From NCBI GenBank assembly GCA_910585615.1, contig CAJUFO010000015.1, positions 1 to 64,000 of the forward strand: a stretch of DNA of 64,000 nucleotides, given 5' to 3'. Of this stretch, positions 1 through 9,485 are shown piece by piece. A program made the translations under genes and the position numbers. The DNA comes from an uncultured Acetatifactor sp. GTDB lineage: Bacteria; Bacillota; Clostridia; Lachnospirales; Lachnospiraceae. The stretch's first letter is position 1. Each line of letters opens with the position of its first letter. The notes under the pieces were generated by a model that saw only the letters and a list, made by a program, of their open reading frames with translations, searched no databases and was not told the origin of the DNA.

Positions 1-51
1 TCAGCGTTATGCAGTCTGGTTTCACGGCAAGTGAAATCGTTAAGCAGTATA
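1..51 (-). mobile_element. 102-bp interlocked-repeat element, copy 1 (cut by window edge)
   Basis: These 51 bases match one half of the element seen complete at 30185-30286, in the same orientation. Visible parts are the B' arm (TCAGCGTTATGCAGT read on +), the small hairpin TTTCAC/GTGAAA and the terminal TATA. The other half lies before the window. The flank outside its visible end reads, in element orientation, TTTTA before TACTG, as at most other copies. It sits just upstream of the cobalamin riboswitch. Confidence 0.85.
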
Positions 52-78
52 AAATACTGACTCAAGTGAATAAGGACA

Positions 79-342
79 TGACAGGTGCCGGAGGGCGGAG
101 GGATTCGCCTGGTCCGGTGAAAAGGGAAGCAGGTGAGAGGCCTGCACGATCTCGTCGCTGTGAGAGAGGAGTCATGCTTCACGCTGCCAAAGGGAAAGGC
201 AGCGGATGTCACTGGGAAGAAGAGCCGTTTCCTGCGGGCAAGGGGCCGGGGCTGCATGTGCCGGCGGATGGCTGCGGAAGGGCTGGATTCCCGGGAAGGC
301 GGAGGCTGGCGGTGACGCTCGAGTCAGAAGACCTGCCTGCCA
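79..342 (+). promoter_or_regulatory. Cobalamin (B12) riboswitch
   Basis: The leader carries the conserved landmarks of the cobalamin riboswitch in order: GGTGCC near 84, the GGGAAGCAGGTGAGAGGCC core near 124, TCGTCGCTGTGAG near 151, TCACTGGG near 209, GGGAAGGC near 293, and a B12 box AGTCAGAAGACCTGCC at 322-337. CAGGT near 82 can pair with ACCTG near 331 to close P1. An intrinsic terminator follows at 497-522, so B12 binding most likely causes premature termination before the DUF4430 and ECF genes. The family call rests on the motif series. The exact ends and the anti-terminator are inferred. Confidence 0.9.
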
Positions 343-496
343 TGTGTGCCATGAGGCCACGAGGAATTGGCTGGCGCGGAATGCGCGTGGAACGCGCGCG
401 TTCGGTTCTGCGGAAAGGTCTGCAAAAGTTTTGCCGCGGAATATCCTGCTGAAAACGAGAGGATGGAAGACTGCCTTTCTGTTTTGAGTACGCCAA

Positions 497-522
497 CTCC
501 TGCATAGCGCGGGAGCTTTTTT
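497..522 (+). terminator. Intrinsic terminator, likely riboswitch expression platform
   Basis: CTCCTGC (497-503) pairs with GCGGGAG (509-515) around a five-base loop, including one G-T pair, and is followed by six T. It lies between the B12 riboswitch and the first gene, so it is the probable ON/OFF element of the switch. Confidence 0.8.
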
Positions 523-636
523 ATGTGCCGAAATGGGTCCCAGGTACAGGCTTATCGCTGCAAAGGGGGCGGGCCGGATGTGCAGTGCCCCGGAAAGAGG
601 CTGCAAATGGCAGCAGAAAGCGGAGGAGAAAAAGAG

Positions 637-1059
637 ATGGAGAGCAAGAGCGGAAGCAACAGGAAGTTGATCATCGGAGCGGTGGCGCTGGTGGCAGTGG
701 TGGCGATTCTGGCCATCGTGTACATGGCGTTCCGGGAGAAGCCGGTGGAGGGCGCGAAGGCCATCACCATCGAGGTGACGGGGAAATCCGGAGCCGTGGA
801 AAAGTATGAGCTGAACACGGACGCCCAGTACCTGCGCCAGGCCATGGAAGAGGCGGACGGCCTGACCTTTTCCGGCACGGAGAGCGAATACGGCATGCTG
901 GTGGAGACGGTGAACGGCGACTTGGCGGACTACAACGCAGACGGGGCTTACTGGAGCTTCTATGTGAACGGGGAATACTGCAATTACGGCATCGACACCC
1001 AACCGGTGGAAGACGGAGATGCCTTCGGAATTGTGTATACGGTGGATTCGGCAGAATGA
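637..1059 (+). CDS. DUF4430 domain membrane-anchored protein
   Basis: A protein of 140 residues: a short basic N-terminus, one membrane segment (about residues 12-33, LIIGAVALVAVVAILAIVYM), then a DUF4430 domain with the typical YWSFYVNGEY motif and a C-terminal GDAFGIVY strand. DUF4430 resembles the C-terminal domain of vitamin B12 carriers such as transcobalamin and is often found near cobalamin uptake genes. I start at 637 because GGAGG lies ten bases upstream. The longer frame from 523 overlaps the terminator and has no hydrophobic N-terminus. The upstream B12 riboswitch and the downstream ECF S subunit support a role in capture of cobalamin or a precursor at the outer face of the membrane. 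Ligand binding is inferred. Confidence 0.82.
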   Translation: MESKSGSNRKLIIGAVALVAVVAILAIVYMAFREKPVEGAKAITIEVTGKSGAVEKYELNTDAQYLRQAMEEADGLTFSGTESEYGMLVETVNGDLADYNADGAYWSFYVNGEYCNYGIDTQPVEDGDAFGIVYTVDSAE

Positions 1060-1286
1060 TGCTTCCGGGCACAGGAGAGGGCCGGAGGGCGGGGAGGTAA
1101 GCCGATTGGCATCCGAGGTGGCGCTCCGTCGGGATACGGCGATGAAAGCCCGAGGGAAAAACGGCGCGGAGGGCATAAAGGATATGCCTGAAACAGGAGG
1201 CCGGAGGGGGCGGAAAGCCGAATGATGGCGGGAAGCCGGAAAACCGGAAGGCCGGAACGCCGGACGGAGGACAGGAAAGGCAGGAC

Positions 1287-1829
1287 ATGGCAGAGAAGAA
1301 GAGAGGAAAAAAGCTTTCCATAGAGGACATCGCCCTGATGGGTATGATGGTGGCGGTGATAGAGGCCTGCAAGCTGGCCATGGCCTTCCTGCCGAACATT
1401 GAGCTCACCAGCTTCTGGATTATCATGTTCACGCTGCTGTTCCAGTGGCGGATCCTCTTTGTGATTCCCGTGTTCATTCTGGTGGAGGGGGCGGTCTACG
1501 GCTTCGGGCTGTGGTGGGGCATGTACCTGTACGCCTGGCCCCTGCTGGCCCTGGCGGCCTATCTGAACAGGAAACAGGAATCTGTGTGGTTCTGGAGCAT
1601 CCTGTCGGCGGTGTTCGGCCTGATGTTCGGCTTCCTCTGCGCCCTGCCCTATGTGGCGATTGGCACGGCGGACAGCGGGCTGCGGGGCGGCCTGTACGCG
1701 GGATTCACCTGGTGGGTGGCGGGCATTCCTTTCGACATCGCCCACGGCATGGGGAACTTCGTGCTGATGGCAGTGCTGCACAAGCCTGTGCGCCTGGCCA
1801 TGAAGCGCATCCGGAGAGAAAAAGCATAA
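1287..1829 (+). CDS. ECF transporter S component, probably cobalamin or precursor
   Basis: A 180-residue integral membrane protein with about five or six hydrophobic segments and a length typical of ECF S subunits. The N-terminal IEDIALMGMMVAVIEACKLA resembles the first helix of the family, where the ATPase module docks. The C-terminus is basic (KRIRREKA). No ATPase (EcfA) or EcfT gene is nearby, so it probably shares a common energising module encoded elsewhere (group II ECF). It lies 230 bases after the DUF4430 gene on the same strand, behind the B12 riboswitch, so cobalamin or a corrinoid precursor is the likely substrate. Substrate assignment is from context only. Confidence 0.8.
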   Translation: MAEKKRGKKLSIEDIALMGMMVAVIEACKLAMAFLPNIELTSFWIIMFTLLFQWRILFVIPVFILVEGAVYGFGLWWGMYLYAWPLLALAAYLNRKQESVWFWSILSAVFGLMFGFLCALPYVAIGTADSGLRGGLYAGFTWWVAGIPFDIAHGMGNFVLMAVLHKPVRLAMKRIRREKA

Positions 1830-1850
1830 AGGATGCCGCTGTCCCGGGGC

Positions 1851-3278
1851 TCAGTCCTCGTCGTCATTGCTGTCAGCCAGAAGCAATGAGAAGATGAACT
1901 CGCTTCCCGCTCCCTCCGTGCTGATCACGTTGATGTGCTCCCCGTGGCAGTTTATGATTTCCTTGACGATGGACAGCCCCAGGCCTGTGCCCTTCTTGTC
2001 CTTGCCACGGGAGTAGTCGGATTTGTAGAACCGGTCCCATATCAGCTTCAAATCGTCCTTTGGGATGCCGATGCCGGTATCCTTGACGGAGACGAAGAGC
2101 TTGTTCTTCTTCACGGAGGTCTCCACCCGGATCACGGAATCGTGGTGGCTGAATTTGATCGCATTGTCCAGCAGGTTGTAGAGCACCTGCTGGATTTTTT
2201 CCATGTCGGCATTGACGTACATGGCTTCGCCGGTGAGGACCATCTCTATGGCGATGGTCTTCTTGCGGCATGTCCCCTCGAAGGAGGCTGCGGTGCTGCG
2301 GATGATGGAGTTGATGTCGAAATCCGCCCGCTTCAAAAGCATCCCCTTGGTGTTCAGGTTGTTCAGGGACAACAGGCTGTTGGTGAGCTTGGTGAGGCGC
2401 TCCGTCTCGGTGAGGACAATGTTCAGGTACTTGTCATGCATCTCCGGGGGGATGGTGCCGTCGATCATGGCCTCCAGGTAGCCCCGGATGGAGGTCAGGG
2501 GGGAGCGGAAGTCGTGTGACACATTGGCCACGAATTTCTTCTGGTCGTCCTCCGCGCTGGCAATCTGGCTGGCCATGTAGTTCAGGCATACCGCCAGGTA
2601 GCCGATTTCATCGTCGCTCTCCACCTGGAACTCATAGTGCATGTTCCCGGCGGCGTACTGCTCCGTGGCGTAGGTGATCTTCCGCAGGGGAATGTACACC
2701 ATCTCCGTGAAGAAGATCAGGATAATCAGGGACAGGAGCAGCAGGATGACCAAAGTGATATAGGAGATGTTCAGCATCCGGTTGCAGGAATCCTCGATCC
2801 GCAGCATGTCGCAGTGGATGACCACATAGCCCTTCACCATGTACTGGAAGGTGATGGGGGAGAAGACGCTGAGCATCTTCGAGTCGAAATTGCCGAAGAA
2901 ATCGTTCACCATGTAGTAGGAGCCGCCGGTGGCCGTGGGGTCGAAATTGTCGATGACAATCTCGTCTTCCACATTCAGGGAGGCCCCGGTGTCCAGCACC
3001 AGGCGGCCCGAGGGGTTGATGATGCGGATGGTGGAGTCCAGGTAGAGGGCCAGGGAGTCAAGCTGGTCCTTCACCGTCTCCAGGTCCGTCTCGCTGGCGT
3101 AGAGCCCTGCGGCGTAGGTGTCGGAGATGCGGGTGGCTTCCAGGTAGAGGTCCTCCGCCTTCTCACGGATCAGGTGGTCCCTGGTCATACTGGGCACAAA
3201 GGTGGTGACGATGATGAAGCTGAACACGCCGAAGATGAAGTAGGCCAGTATGAACTTCAGGTAGAGGGTCTTCTTCAT
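1851..3278 (-). CDS. Sensor histidine kinase (HAMP, HisKA, HATPase)
   Basis: 475 residues: TM1 near 7-28, an extracellular sensor region of about 140 residues, TM2 near 172-195, a HAMP linker, a dimerisation helix with phospho-acceptor His255 (NVSHDFRSPLTSI), and an ATPase domain with N (YNLLDNAIKF), G1 (VKDTGIGI) and G2 (GTGLGLSIV) boxes. The architecture is that of PhoR/WalK-type kinases. Its start overlaps the stop of the response regulator gene by four bases (ATGA), so the two are translationally coupled. It converges with the ECF gene, leaving only 21 bases between stop codons. The stimulus cannot be told from sequence. Confidence 0.93.
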   Translation of the reverse strand: MKKTLYLKFILAYFIFGVFSFIIVTTFVPSMTRDHLIREKAEDLYLEATRISDTYAAGLYASETDLETVKDQLDSLALYLDSTIRIINPSGRLVLDTGASLNVEDEIVIDNFDPTATGGSYYMVNDFFGNFDSKMLSVFSPITFQYMVKGYVVIHCDMLRIEDSCNRMLNISYITLVILLLLSLIILIFFTEMVYIPLRKITYATEQYAAGNMHYEFQVESDDEIGYLAVCLNYMASQIASAEDDQKKFVANVSHDFRSPLTSIRGYLEAMIDGTIPPEMHDKYLNIVLTETERLTKLTNSLLSLNNLNTKGMLLKRADFDINSIIRSTAASFEGTCRKKTIAIEMVLTGEAMYVNADMEKIQQVLYNLLDNAIKFSHHDSVIRVETSVKKNKLFVSVKDTGIGIPKDDLKLIWDRFYKSDYSRGKDKKGTGLGLSIVKEIINCHGEHINVISTEGAGSEFIFSLLLADSNDDED

Positions 3279-3985
3279 GTATTGCGCACCTCGAATTTAT
3301 AGCCCACGCCCCAGATAGTGGTTATCTTCCAGTTGGCATGGTCCTTGATTTTCTCCCGGAGGCGCTTGATGTGCACGTCCACGGTGCGGGTGTCCCCCAC
3401 GTACTCGTATCCCCAGATCTGGTCCAGGAGCTGCTCTCTGGTGAAGACGTGATTGGGGGAGGAGGCCAGGAAATACAAAAGCTCCAGCTCCTTGGGCGGC
3501 ATGTCCACGGTGCGCCCCATGTAGAGCACGGAATAGTTGGTCAGGTTCACGGACAAATCCGTGTACTGCACGCATTTGTCGGCGGAAGCGGCGGAGGAGG
3601 GCGCGGGGGCGGCGGGCTTGTAGCGGCGCAGCACGGCCTTGGCCCTGGCCACCAGCTCCTTGGTGTCGAAGGGCTTTTCGATATAATCGTCCGCGCCCAG
3701 CTCCAGCCCCAGGACCTTGTCGAAGATCTCGCCCTTGGCGGAGAGCATGATGATGGGCACGGTGTACTTGTTCCGCACTTCCCGGCAGACCTGGTAGCCG
3801 TCCATGCCGGGGAGCATGATGTCCAGCAGGATCAGATTGGGGGAAAAGCTCTCCATGGCGGGCATCACGGATTCTCCGTCATTGACGATCAGGGTCTCGT
3901 AGCATTCCTTGGTGAGGTAGAGGGCTATCAGTTCGGCGATGTTGTTGTCGTCGTCTACTATCAGGATTTTCTGTTTATTTACCAT
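3275..3985 (-). CDS. OmpR-family response regulator
   Basis: 236 residues: receiver domain with acidic pocket D11-D13, phospho-acceptor D55 (LLDIMLPG), switch residue near LSAKGE and Lys in EKPFD, then a winged-helix DNA-binding domain (PPKELELLYFL, TREQLLDQIWGYEY, RTVDVHIKRLREKI). I start at 3985 because GGAGCAGG precedes this ATG. The longer upstream frame is only a GC-rich extension with no domain. It forms an operon with the overlapping kinase gene downstream. The 210 bases separating it from MutS2 upstream show no further gene. Confidence 0.94.
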   Translation of the reverse strand: MVNKQKILIVDDDNNIAELIALYLTKECYETLIVNDGESVMPAMESFSPNLILLDIMLPGMDGYQVCREVRNKYTVPIIMLSAKGEIFDKVLGLELGADDYIEKPFDTKELVARAKAVLRRYKPAAPAPSSAASADKCVQYTDLSVNLTNYSVLYMGRTVDMPPKELELLYFLASSPNHVFTREQLLDQIWGYEYVGDTRTVDVHIKRLREKIKDHANWKITTIWGVGYKFEVRNT

Positions 3986-4194
3986 GTTTCCTGCTCCTAA
4001 TTTTATATTACTGGTTCCGGATTTATTCTGTAGGCGGGCTGATGGCGCCCCGGTAACCTGCTCCGGGCGCTGCCATGCCCTTTCGGGAGCCGGGCGGGCC
4101 GCAGGAAGGCGGCTGCGCCAGGCTGGTGCCTCGGAGGGAATGGGGGCTGCGGGGCGGGGCGCCCGGCACGGCACCGGGGGTATCTGCGGGGCGC

Positions 4195-6684
4195 TTACTT
4201 GAAGGTGACGATGGTGACGCCGGAGTCCCCCTCGCCGTACTCACCCAGCCGGTATTCCTTCACGTATTTCAGGCGCTTGAGATGCCCGTGTACGGCATTG
4301 CGCAGGGCGCCTGTCCCTTTTCCGTGCACCACCCGGACGCTTGGCAGATGGGCCAGGTAGGCGTCGTCCAGGTATTTGTCCAGAAGCGCCAGGGCCTCGT
4401 CCACGGTCTTGCCCAGGAGGTTGATCTCCGTGGAGATGGACATGGTCTTGGACATCTTCATCTTGCCGGAGCGGTCACCGCCGCCGCTGCGCTGGAGCTT
4501 GGGGGTGGTGACGGTCTCCTCCTGGACGTAGATCAGGTCTTTTACATTGGTATGGGTGCGGATGATGCCGCACTGGACGAACAGCGCCCCCTTGGCGTCC
4601 GGCAGGGTGCTGACAGTGCCCGTCAGGCCCATGGAGACTATCTTCACGGCGTCTCCTTTTTTCAGCTTCTTCGGGTCGATGGCCTTCTTCTCCGGGGCTT
4701 TCAGGCCGCCGTTCAATGAGAGGCTGCCGCCAACGGAGAGATGGTCGTTCTTCTCGCTTATCTTATCCCGCACCTTCTGGCGTTTCTTCTCCAGCTCCCG
4801 GATGTCCGCGCCGGCGCCTGCCTTGTGGAAGTCGCGTATGGTTATGTCGGCCAGCTCCTTGGCCTCCTGGAGAATCTCCCTGGCTTTTTCGTTGGCCTCC
4901 CGGAGAATCCGGTCCTTGGCCTGGTCGATCTTGTCGTTCTTCTGCTGGAGCTGCTCCTGGAGGAGGCGGATGCTCTCCTTGTGCCGGGCGATTTCCAGCT
5001 GTTCCTTCTCGATGGTGATCCGGCTCTGCTCCAGGTCGGCGATCACGTCCTCGAAGGTCTTGTCCTCCTTGCCGATCTGTTCCCTGGCGGCGTCTATGAT
5101 CTCCTCCGACAGCCCCAGCTTGGCGGAGATGGCGAAGGCGTTGCTCTTCCCGGGGATGCCGATCAGCAGCCTGTAGGTGGGCTGCAGGGTCTCCACGTTG
5201 AACTCGCAGCAGGCGTTCTCCACAAAGGAGGTGGAGAGGGCGTAGATCTTCAGCTCGCTGTAGTGGGTGGTGGCCATAGTGCGGATGCCCCTGTCATGGA
5301 GGTAGTTCAGCACGGCGATGGCCAGGGCCGCGCCCTCGGTGGGGTCTGTCCCCGCCCCCAGCTCATCGAAGAGGCAGAGAGAATCCGCGTCCGCATGGTT
5401 CAGGATGTGGACGATGCTCTTCATATGGGAGGAGAAGGTGGACAGGCTCTGCTCGATGCTCTGCTCGTCCCCGATGTCCGCGTACACTTCCGTAAAAACG
5501 GATAGTTCCGAACGGTCTAGCGCAGGGATGTGCAGCCCCGCCTGGCCCATGAGGGTGAAGAGGCCCACGGTCTTTAAGGAGACAGTCTTGCCGCCGGTGT
5601 TGGGGCCTGTGATGACCAGCAGGTCAAAGTCCCGGCCTAAATGGATGTCGATGGGCACCACCTTCTTTTTGTCTAATAAGGGATGGCGGCCCTTGCGGAT
5701 ATTGATGGAATGGTCGTCGTTGAAGACAGGCTCCGTGGCGTTCATCTCCATGGCCAGCTCCGCCTTGGCGAAGATGAAGTCCAGCAGGGTCATGATCTTC
5801 AGGTCGTCCGCCAGCTCCTCGGTATGGGCCCCGGCCTGGGCGCTCAGATCCGCCAGGATCCGCCCGATTTCCTCCTTTTCCTCCAGCTCCAGCTCCCTGA
5901 GCTTGTTGTTCAGCTCCACCACCGCGGCGGGCTCCACGAAATAGGTGGAGCCTGTGGCGGACTGGTCGTGGATCATGCCGTTGACCTGGCCCTTGTACTC
6001 CGCCTTGATGGGGATGCAGTAGCGGTTGTTCCGCATGGTGATCACCGCATCCTGGAGATAGGTGCGGTAGGAGCCGCTGAGCATGGAGGTGAGCTGGCTG
6101 TGTATCTTGTCGCCTGTCTGCAGCATGGAGCGGCGGATGTTCTTCAGCTTCGGGCTGGCGTCGTCCGCGATTTCCTCCTCGGAGAGGATGCAGCGGTGGA
6201 TTTCGTTGGCCAGGCCCGTCAGGGGGGTCAGCAGCTCGAAGTATTCGTCCAGGGTGTCCCGGGCCTCCTCCTCCGGTTCCGGGCTGCCGCCGCGCCTGTC
6301 CCTGTCGGAATCTCTGTCGTTCCCGGAGGCCCTGCCCCCTGCCCTGCCGTCATTCCTGTCCTGCCTGCCATAGGCCTTGATGCGGGCCACATTGTCCAGC
6401 ATGGAGGCGATGTTCAGGAGCTCTAAGATGGAAAGGGTGCTGCCCACCTCCAGGGAGCGGATCGAATAGCCCAGATCCTTGTTGTTGCCGAAGGACGTGC
6501 TGCCGAAGCGGAACAGGCGGCGCAGGGCATCGGCGGTCTGTCGCTGGTTCCTGCGGATCTCGCCCAGGTCGGTGGACGGGACAAGCTCCCGGCAGAGCTT
6601 CTTGCCAGGGGCGGAGTTGGCCTTGTTCGCCAGCAGCTCGATGATTTTGTTGTATTCTAAGGTTTTTAACACTTTTTCGTTCAT
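4195..6684 (-). CDS. mutS2: MutS2 ATPase/nuclease
   Basis: 829 residues, slightly longer than the usual 780-790. It has the MutS2 core (N-terminal LEYNKIIELLANKA), clamp and lever helices, an ATPase domain with Walker A GPNTGGKT near residue 358 and Walker B LFDELGAGTDPTEGAAL, a long coiled coil, a KOW-like strand, and a C-terminal Smr domain with the VRVVHGKGTGALR motif. MutS2 proteins bind branched DNA or collided ribosomes. The Smr domain cleaves nucleic acid. The extra length is a charged, low-complexity insert around residues 106-145 (runs of D, R, G and E) in the N-terminal region, which looks like a surface loop. The Uma2 gene ends 12 bases upstream, so they may be co-transcribed. Confidence 0.95.
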   Translation of the reverse strand: MNEKVLKTLEYNKIIELLANKANSAPGKKLCRELVPSTDLGEIRRNQRQTADALRRLFRFGSTSFGNNKDLGYSIRSLEVGSTLSILELLNIASMLDNVARIKAYGRQDRNDGRAGGRASGNDRDSDRDRRGGSPEPEEEARDTLDEYFELLTPLTGLANEIHRCILSEEEIADDASPKLKNIRRSMLQTGDKIHSQLTSMLSGSYRTYLQDAVITMRNNRYCIPIKAEYKGQVNGMIHDQSATGSTYFVEPAAVVELNNKLRELELEEKEEIGRILADLSAQAGAHTEELADDLKIMTLLDFIFAKAELAMEMNATEPVFNDDHSINIRKGRHPLLDKKKVVPIDIHLGRDFDLLVITGPNTGGKTVSLKTVGLFTLMGQAGLHIPALDRSELSVFTEVYADIGDEQSIEQSLSTFSSHMKSIVHILNHADADSLCLFDELGAGTDPTEGAALAIAVLNYLHDRGIRTMATTHYSELKIYALSTSFVENACCEFNVETLQPTYRLLIGIPGKSNAFAISAKLGLSEEIIDAAREQIGKEDKTFEDVIADLEQSRITIEKEQLEIARHKESIRLLQEQLQQKNDKIDQAKDRILREANEKAREILQEAKELADITIRDFHKAGAGADIRELEKKRQKVRDKISEKNDHLSVGGSLSLNGGLKAPEKKAIDPKKLKKGDAVKIVSMGLTGTVSTLPDAKGALFVQCGIIRTHTNVKDLIYVQEETVTTPKLQRSGGGDRSGKMKMSKTMSISTEINLLGKTVDEALALLDKYLDDAYLAHLPSVRVVHGKGTGALRNAVHGHLKRLKYVKEYRLGEYGEGDSGVTIVTFK

Positions 6685-6696
6685 AAATTCTCCTTG

Positions 6697-7251
6697 TTAT
6701 TCCACGCCCTCAAAAATCTCCTGCAAAGTCATGGTGATATGGGGAAAAGCCCGCAGGCGGATTTCGACTTCGGCGTTGTAGTATTCCTCCTCTGCGTCAT
6801 CCTGCAGGATATAGCTTTCCTGCAGGACATAGCGCCCCTCTCTGAGATAATAGATTTCCAGATGGCCGTCCGGGGAGACGATCCAGTATTCCTCCACGCC
6901 CGCTTTTTCATAGATATCCTTTTTCTCCGATTTATCCCGTTTGGCGGTGGAGGGGCTTAAGGTCTCCGCGATGAACTTGGGAGTCCCGCTATAGGCGCCG
7001 CCCTTTAAATGCTTTCTGTCGCAGATGATCATGATGTCCGGGCACAGATAGTCGTCGTTTATATCCGGATGGTACTTGAAGTCCAGGTTCTCTATGGAGA
7101 CCAGGCATATACTGTCCTTTAACCCCTTCTTTATGATTGTATACAGATTGCCGTCCACGATTCCGTGGCGATAGCTAGGTGCCGGCGACATATCATAAAT
7201 CACGCCATCTATCTTCTCGTCTTTCCTCCGTTCCAGTTCCGCCATTCCCAT
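6697..7251 (-). CDS. Uma2-family (DUF820) PD-(D/E)XK-like protein
   Basis: 184 residues with the Uma2 pattern: N-terminal EKIDGVIYDMSPAPSYRHG, a middle LCPDIMIIC strand with the conserved PD, then FIAETLSPSTAKRDKSEKKDIYEKAGVEEYWIVSP, which contains the E, S-T and K-x-x-x-Y features of the family fold. Such proteins are predicted nucleases, usually of unknown role and often present in multiple copies. I start at 7251 behind a GGGGGG-type ribosome binding site. The ATG at 7308 lacks one. It sits 12 bases upstream of mutS2. Function beyond family membership is unknown. Confidence 0.85.
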   Translation of the reverse strand: MGMAELERRKDEKIDGVIYDMSPAPSYRHGIVDGNLYTIIKKGLKDSICLVSIENLDFKYHPDINDDYLCPDIMIICDRKHLKGGAYSGTPKFIAETLSPSTAKRDKSEKKDIYEKAGVEEYWIVSPDGHLEIYYLREGRYVLQESYILQDDAEEEYYNAEVEIRLRAFPHITMTLQEIFEGVE

Positions 7252-7612
7252 AATATCGCCCCCCGTTTTTGATTTCATTCTAACATATACCGGCATGTTT
7301 GCCAACAAAAACTCATTGGAAAAAGGCTCTTTGCCGCAAAAAGGCAGTCAGGAGGACCCCATGTCCCGGCCTGAGCGGCCCGAGAAATTTGTTGCATTTG
7401 CCCCGCATATGTGCTATCATAAAAACACTCACAAATCTATTTTTCAGAATGGCGCAAGGCTGACAGCGACGGCTTTCCGCCATATAATGAGCGGCTTCCG
7501 ATGGGAGCCTGAAGTCCGGGCGTTTTGCCTGAAGCAACCCATGAATGATGAAAGACCGGACGGCCAGGGGGCAGGAAAGGGGCCGGGGCAGGCCCGCGAA
7601 GCGGAGGGACAT

Positions 7613-9385
7613 ATGAACCGGGGGGGCAGAAACGAAAAGCGCAGACAGATGTCATTCTCCAGACGGCTGATAAAGGTCTGGATTTTTGGCGTAGCCATTC
7701 CCCTGGTTCTGGTGGAGATCCTCTTCCTGTCCCAGTTCTACCGCATCAACTACCGGGAGGTGGAGGAATCCATCACCAGCGACTTAAACAGGATGTCACG
7801 GGAGATGACCGACCTGATGGACAATATGAAGATGCTCTCCTGGCTCATGGAGGCGGACGGCACCGTGGGGAAGAACCTGGTGACCTATCTGGAGGAAAAC
7901 GACAGCGCGGAGAAGGGCGACCTCCTGATCTACCTGCGGGAGCAGATCGCCAACTACGAGGTGGCCAACCCCTCCGTGGCCAATCTGACCTATCTGTACA
8001 TACCAAAGGGGCAGGACGAGCCTGTGAAGATTAACCAGAGTTCCCTGGTGTACGCCGGACTGCCCGCGGAGGAGGACTTTCTGTGCAAATGGGAGAACAT
8101 GGAGTTCTACGGCCCTCATCTATCCAAATCCAGAGCCGGGGAGTACGACTGCATTTCCCTGCTGCGGAAATACCGGACGCTGAAGGAGTACGGGGAGATT
8201 TATATCTATGTGGAATCCGGCTTCCGGTATCTGGACGAGCTGTACCTGGGCAGCGCGGCGGACATGGACAGCATTTTCCTGATGCAGTCCGCCGGAGGAA
8301 AGGTCATGTACAGCTCCGATGAGGGGAAGGTGGCCCGGGGCAGCGAGCTGGAGCGGGGACTTTCGGAGCTGCGGCTGAAGGGGGAGCGCTACCAGGTCTA
8401 TACCTGGGAGATGAAGGGAGACTGGCAGATGCATGTCCTGGTGCCCGCGAAGGAGCACTACAGGCTTGTCTACCGGATGGCGCTGAACCTGGGGCTGGTG
8501 ACCCTGTTCGTGATTTCCTTCTGTATCCTGATCTCTGTGCTTCAGTGGAGGAGCATCTATAAGGCTTTCACCAGATTCGACGAGGGCCTGCGGGCCATCG
8601 CGGAGGACGAGGATGTGGAGTCCAGGGTGGAGCGGATGAACATCCGGGAATTCGACGCGCATTTCGAGCTGTTCGACAAGATGAAAAAGAATATCCTGCG
8701 GCTTTTAGGCAAGGTGCAGGACGAGGAGAAGCGGCGCAGGGAGCTGGAGGTACGGGTAGTGCTGGGGAAGATCAATCCCCATTTCCTCTACAATACCCTG
8801 GACACCCTGAAGTGGTACGCGGCGGGGAAGCAGGACAGGGAGATGACCCGCTTCATTGCCGCTCTCAACAGGCTTCTTCTATATAATATGTCCCGGGACG
8901 AGGCCACCACTCTGGAGCAGGAGCTGGAGGCCATAAGGGCCTATATCGTGCTCCAGCAGCTTCGGTACGACATCCAGTTTGTGGTGGATACGGGGAAGCA
9001 TCCGGAGATTCTGCAGACCGTGATGCCGCGCTTTATACTGCAACCTGTAGTAGAAAACGCCATCAAGCACAGCGGCTGCGACAGGGGGGAGATTCGTATC
9101 GAGGTGGAGCTTCTGGCCAACGGCAAGATTTCCATCCTGATCAAGAACAACGGCAGCCCTATCGACCCGGAGAAGATTCGCCAGGTGCTGGAGCAGAAGC
9201 AGGACGTGTCCGCCAATGGCATCGGCCTGCAGTACGTGGCCCGGATGCTGGAGAGCTTTTACGGGAGCGAGTTCGTCCTGCAGGCGGAGCGGCTGGAGGA
9301 CGGCTTCAATGTGGTGGAGATCCGCGTCCCCTTTGCGGCGGAGGCCATCGTGAAGGACGCCAGGGGAATGTGCTCCGTGAGATGA
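7613..9385 (+). CDS. YesM-type sensor histidine kinase
   Basis: 590 residues: TM1 near 18-38, a large extracytoplasmic sensor domain (about 40-285), TM2 near 288-308, a HAMP-like linker, then the LytS/YesM kinase core with phospho-acceptor His390 in KINPHFLYNTLD, and an HATPase domain with VVENAIKHSGCDRG and NGIGLQYVARML. I start at 7613 because GGAGGG precedes it and TM1 follows closely. The frame is open further upstream but the extra part is not hydrophobic. It is followed after 100 bases by a YesN regulator and then a sugar ABC transporter, the usual arrangement for sensing extracellular oligosaccharides. The ligand is unknown. Confidence 0.92.
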   Translation: MNRGGRNEKRRQMSFSRRLIKVWIFGVAIPLVLVEILFLSQFYRINYREVEESITSDLNRMSREMTDLMDNMKMLSWLMEADGTVGKNLVTYLEENDSAEKGDLLIYLREQIANYEVANPSVANLTYLYIPKGQDEPVKINQSSLVYAGLPAEEDFLCKWENMEFYGPHLSKSRAGEYDCISLLRKYRTLKEYGEIYIYVESGFRYLDELYLGSAADMDSIFLMQSAGGKVMYSSDEGKVARGSELERGLSELRLKGERYQVYTWEMKGDWQMHVLVPAKEHYRLVYRMALNLGLVTLFVISFCILISVLQWRSIYKAFTRFDEGLRAIAEDEDVESRVERMNIREFDAHFELFDKMKKNILRLLGKVQDEEKRRRELEVRVVLGKINPHFLYNTLDTLKWYAAGKQDREMTRFIAALNRLLLYNMSRDEATTLEQELEAIRAYIVLQQLRYDIQFVVDTGKHPEILQTVMPRFILQPVVENAIKHSGCDRGEIRIEVELLANGKISILIKNNGSPIDPEKIRQVLEQKQDVSANGIGLQYVARMLESFYGSEFVLQAERLEDGFNVVEIRVPFAAEAIVKDARGMCSVR

Positions 9386-9485
9386 GATGCCGCGCCTTTG
9401 CCGGGAGGGCTTCCCGTCAGAGGCGATGTGCCTGCAGGTGGGGAATGGGACGGTCTGTGCCCGGGGACGGGCAGGGGGGTAGAAG

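Noticed and set aside
9..505. Several overlapping open frames in the first 500 bases
   Set aside because: They run through the riboswitch and element copy 1, have no ribosome binding sites and no protein-like composition.
523..636. Upstream extension of the DUF4430 protein
   Set aside because: It would start inside the terminator T-run, has no ribosome binding site, and adds a non-hydrophobic stretch before the TM anchor.
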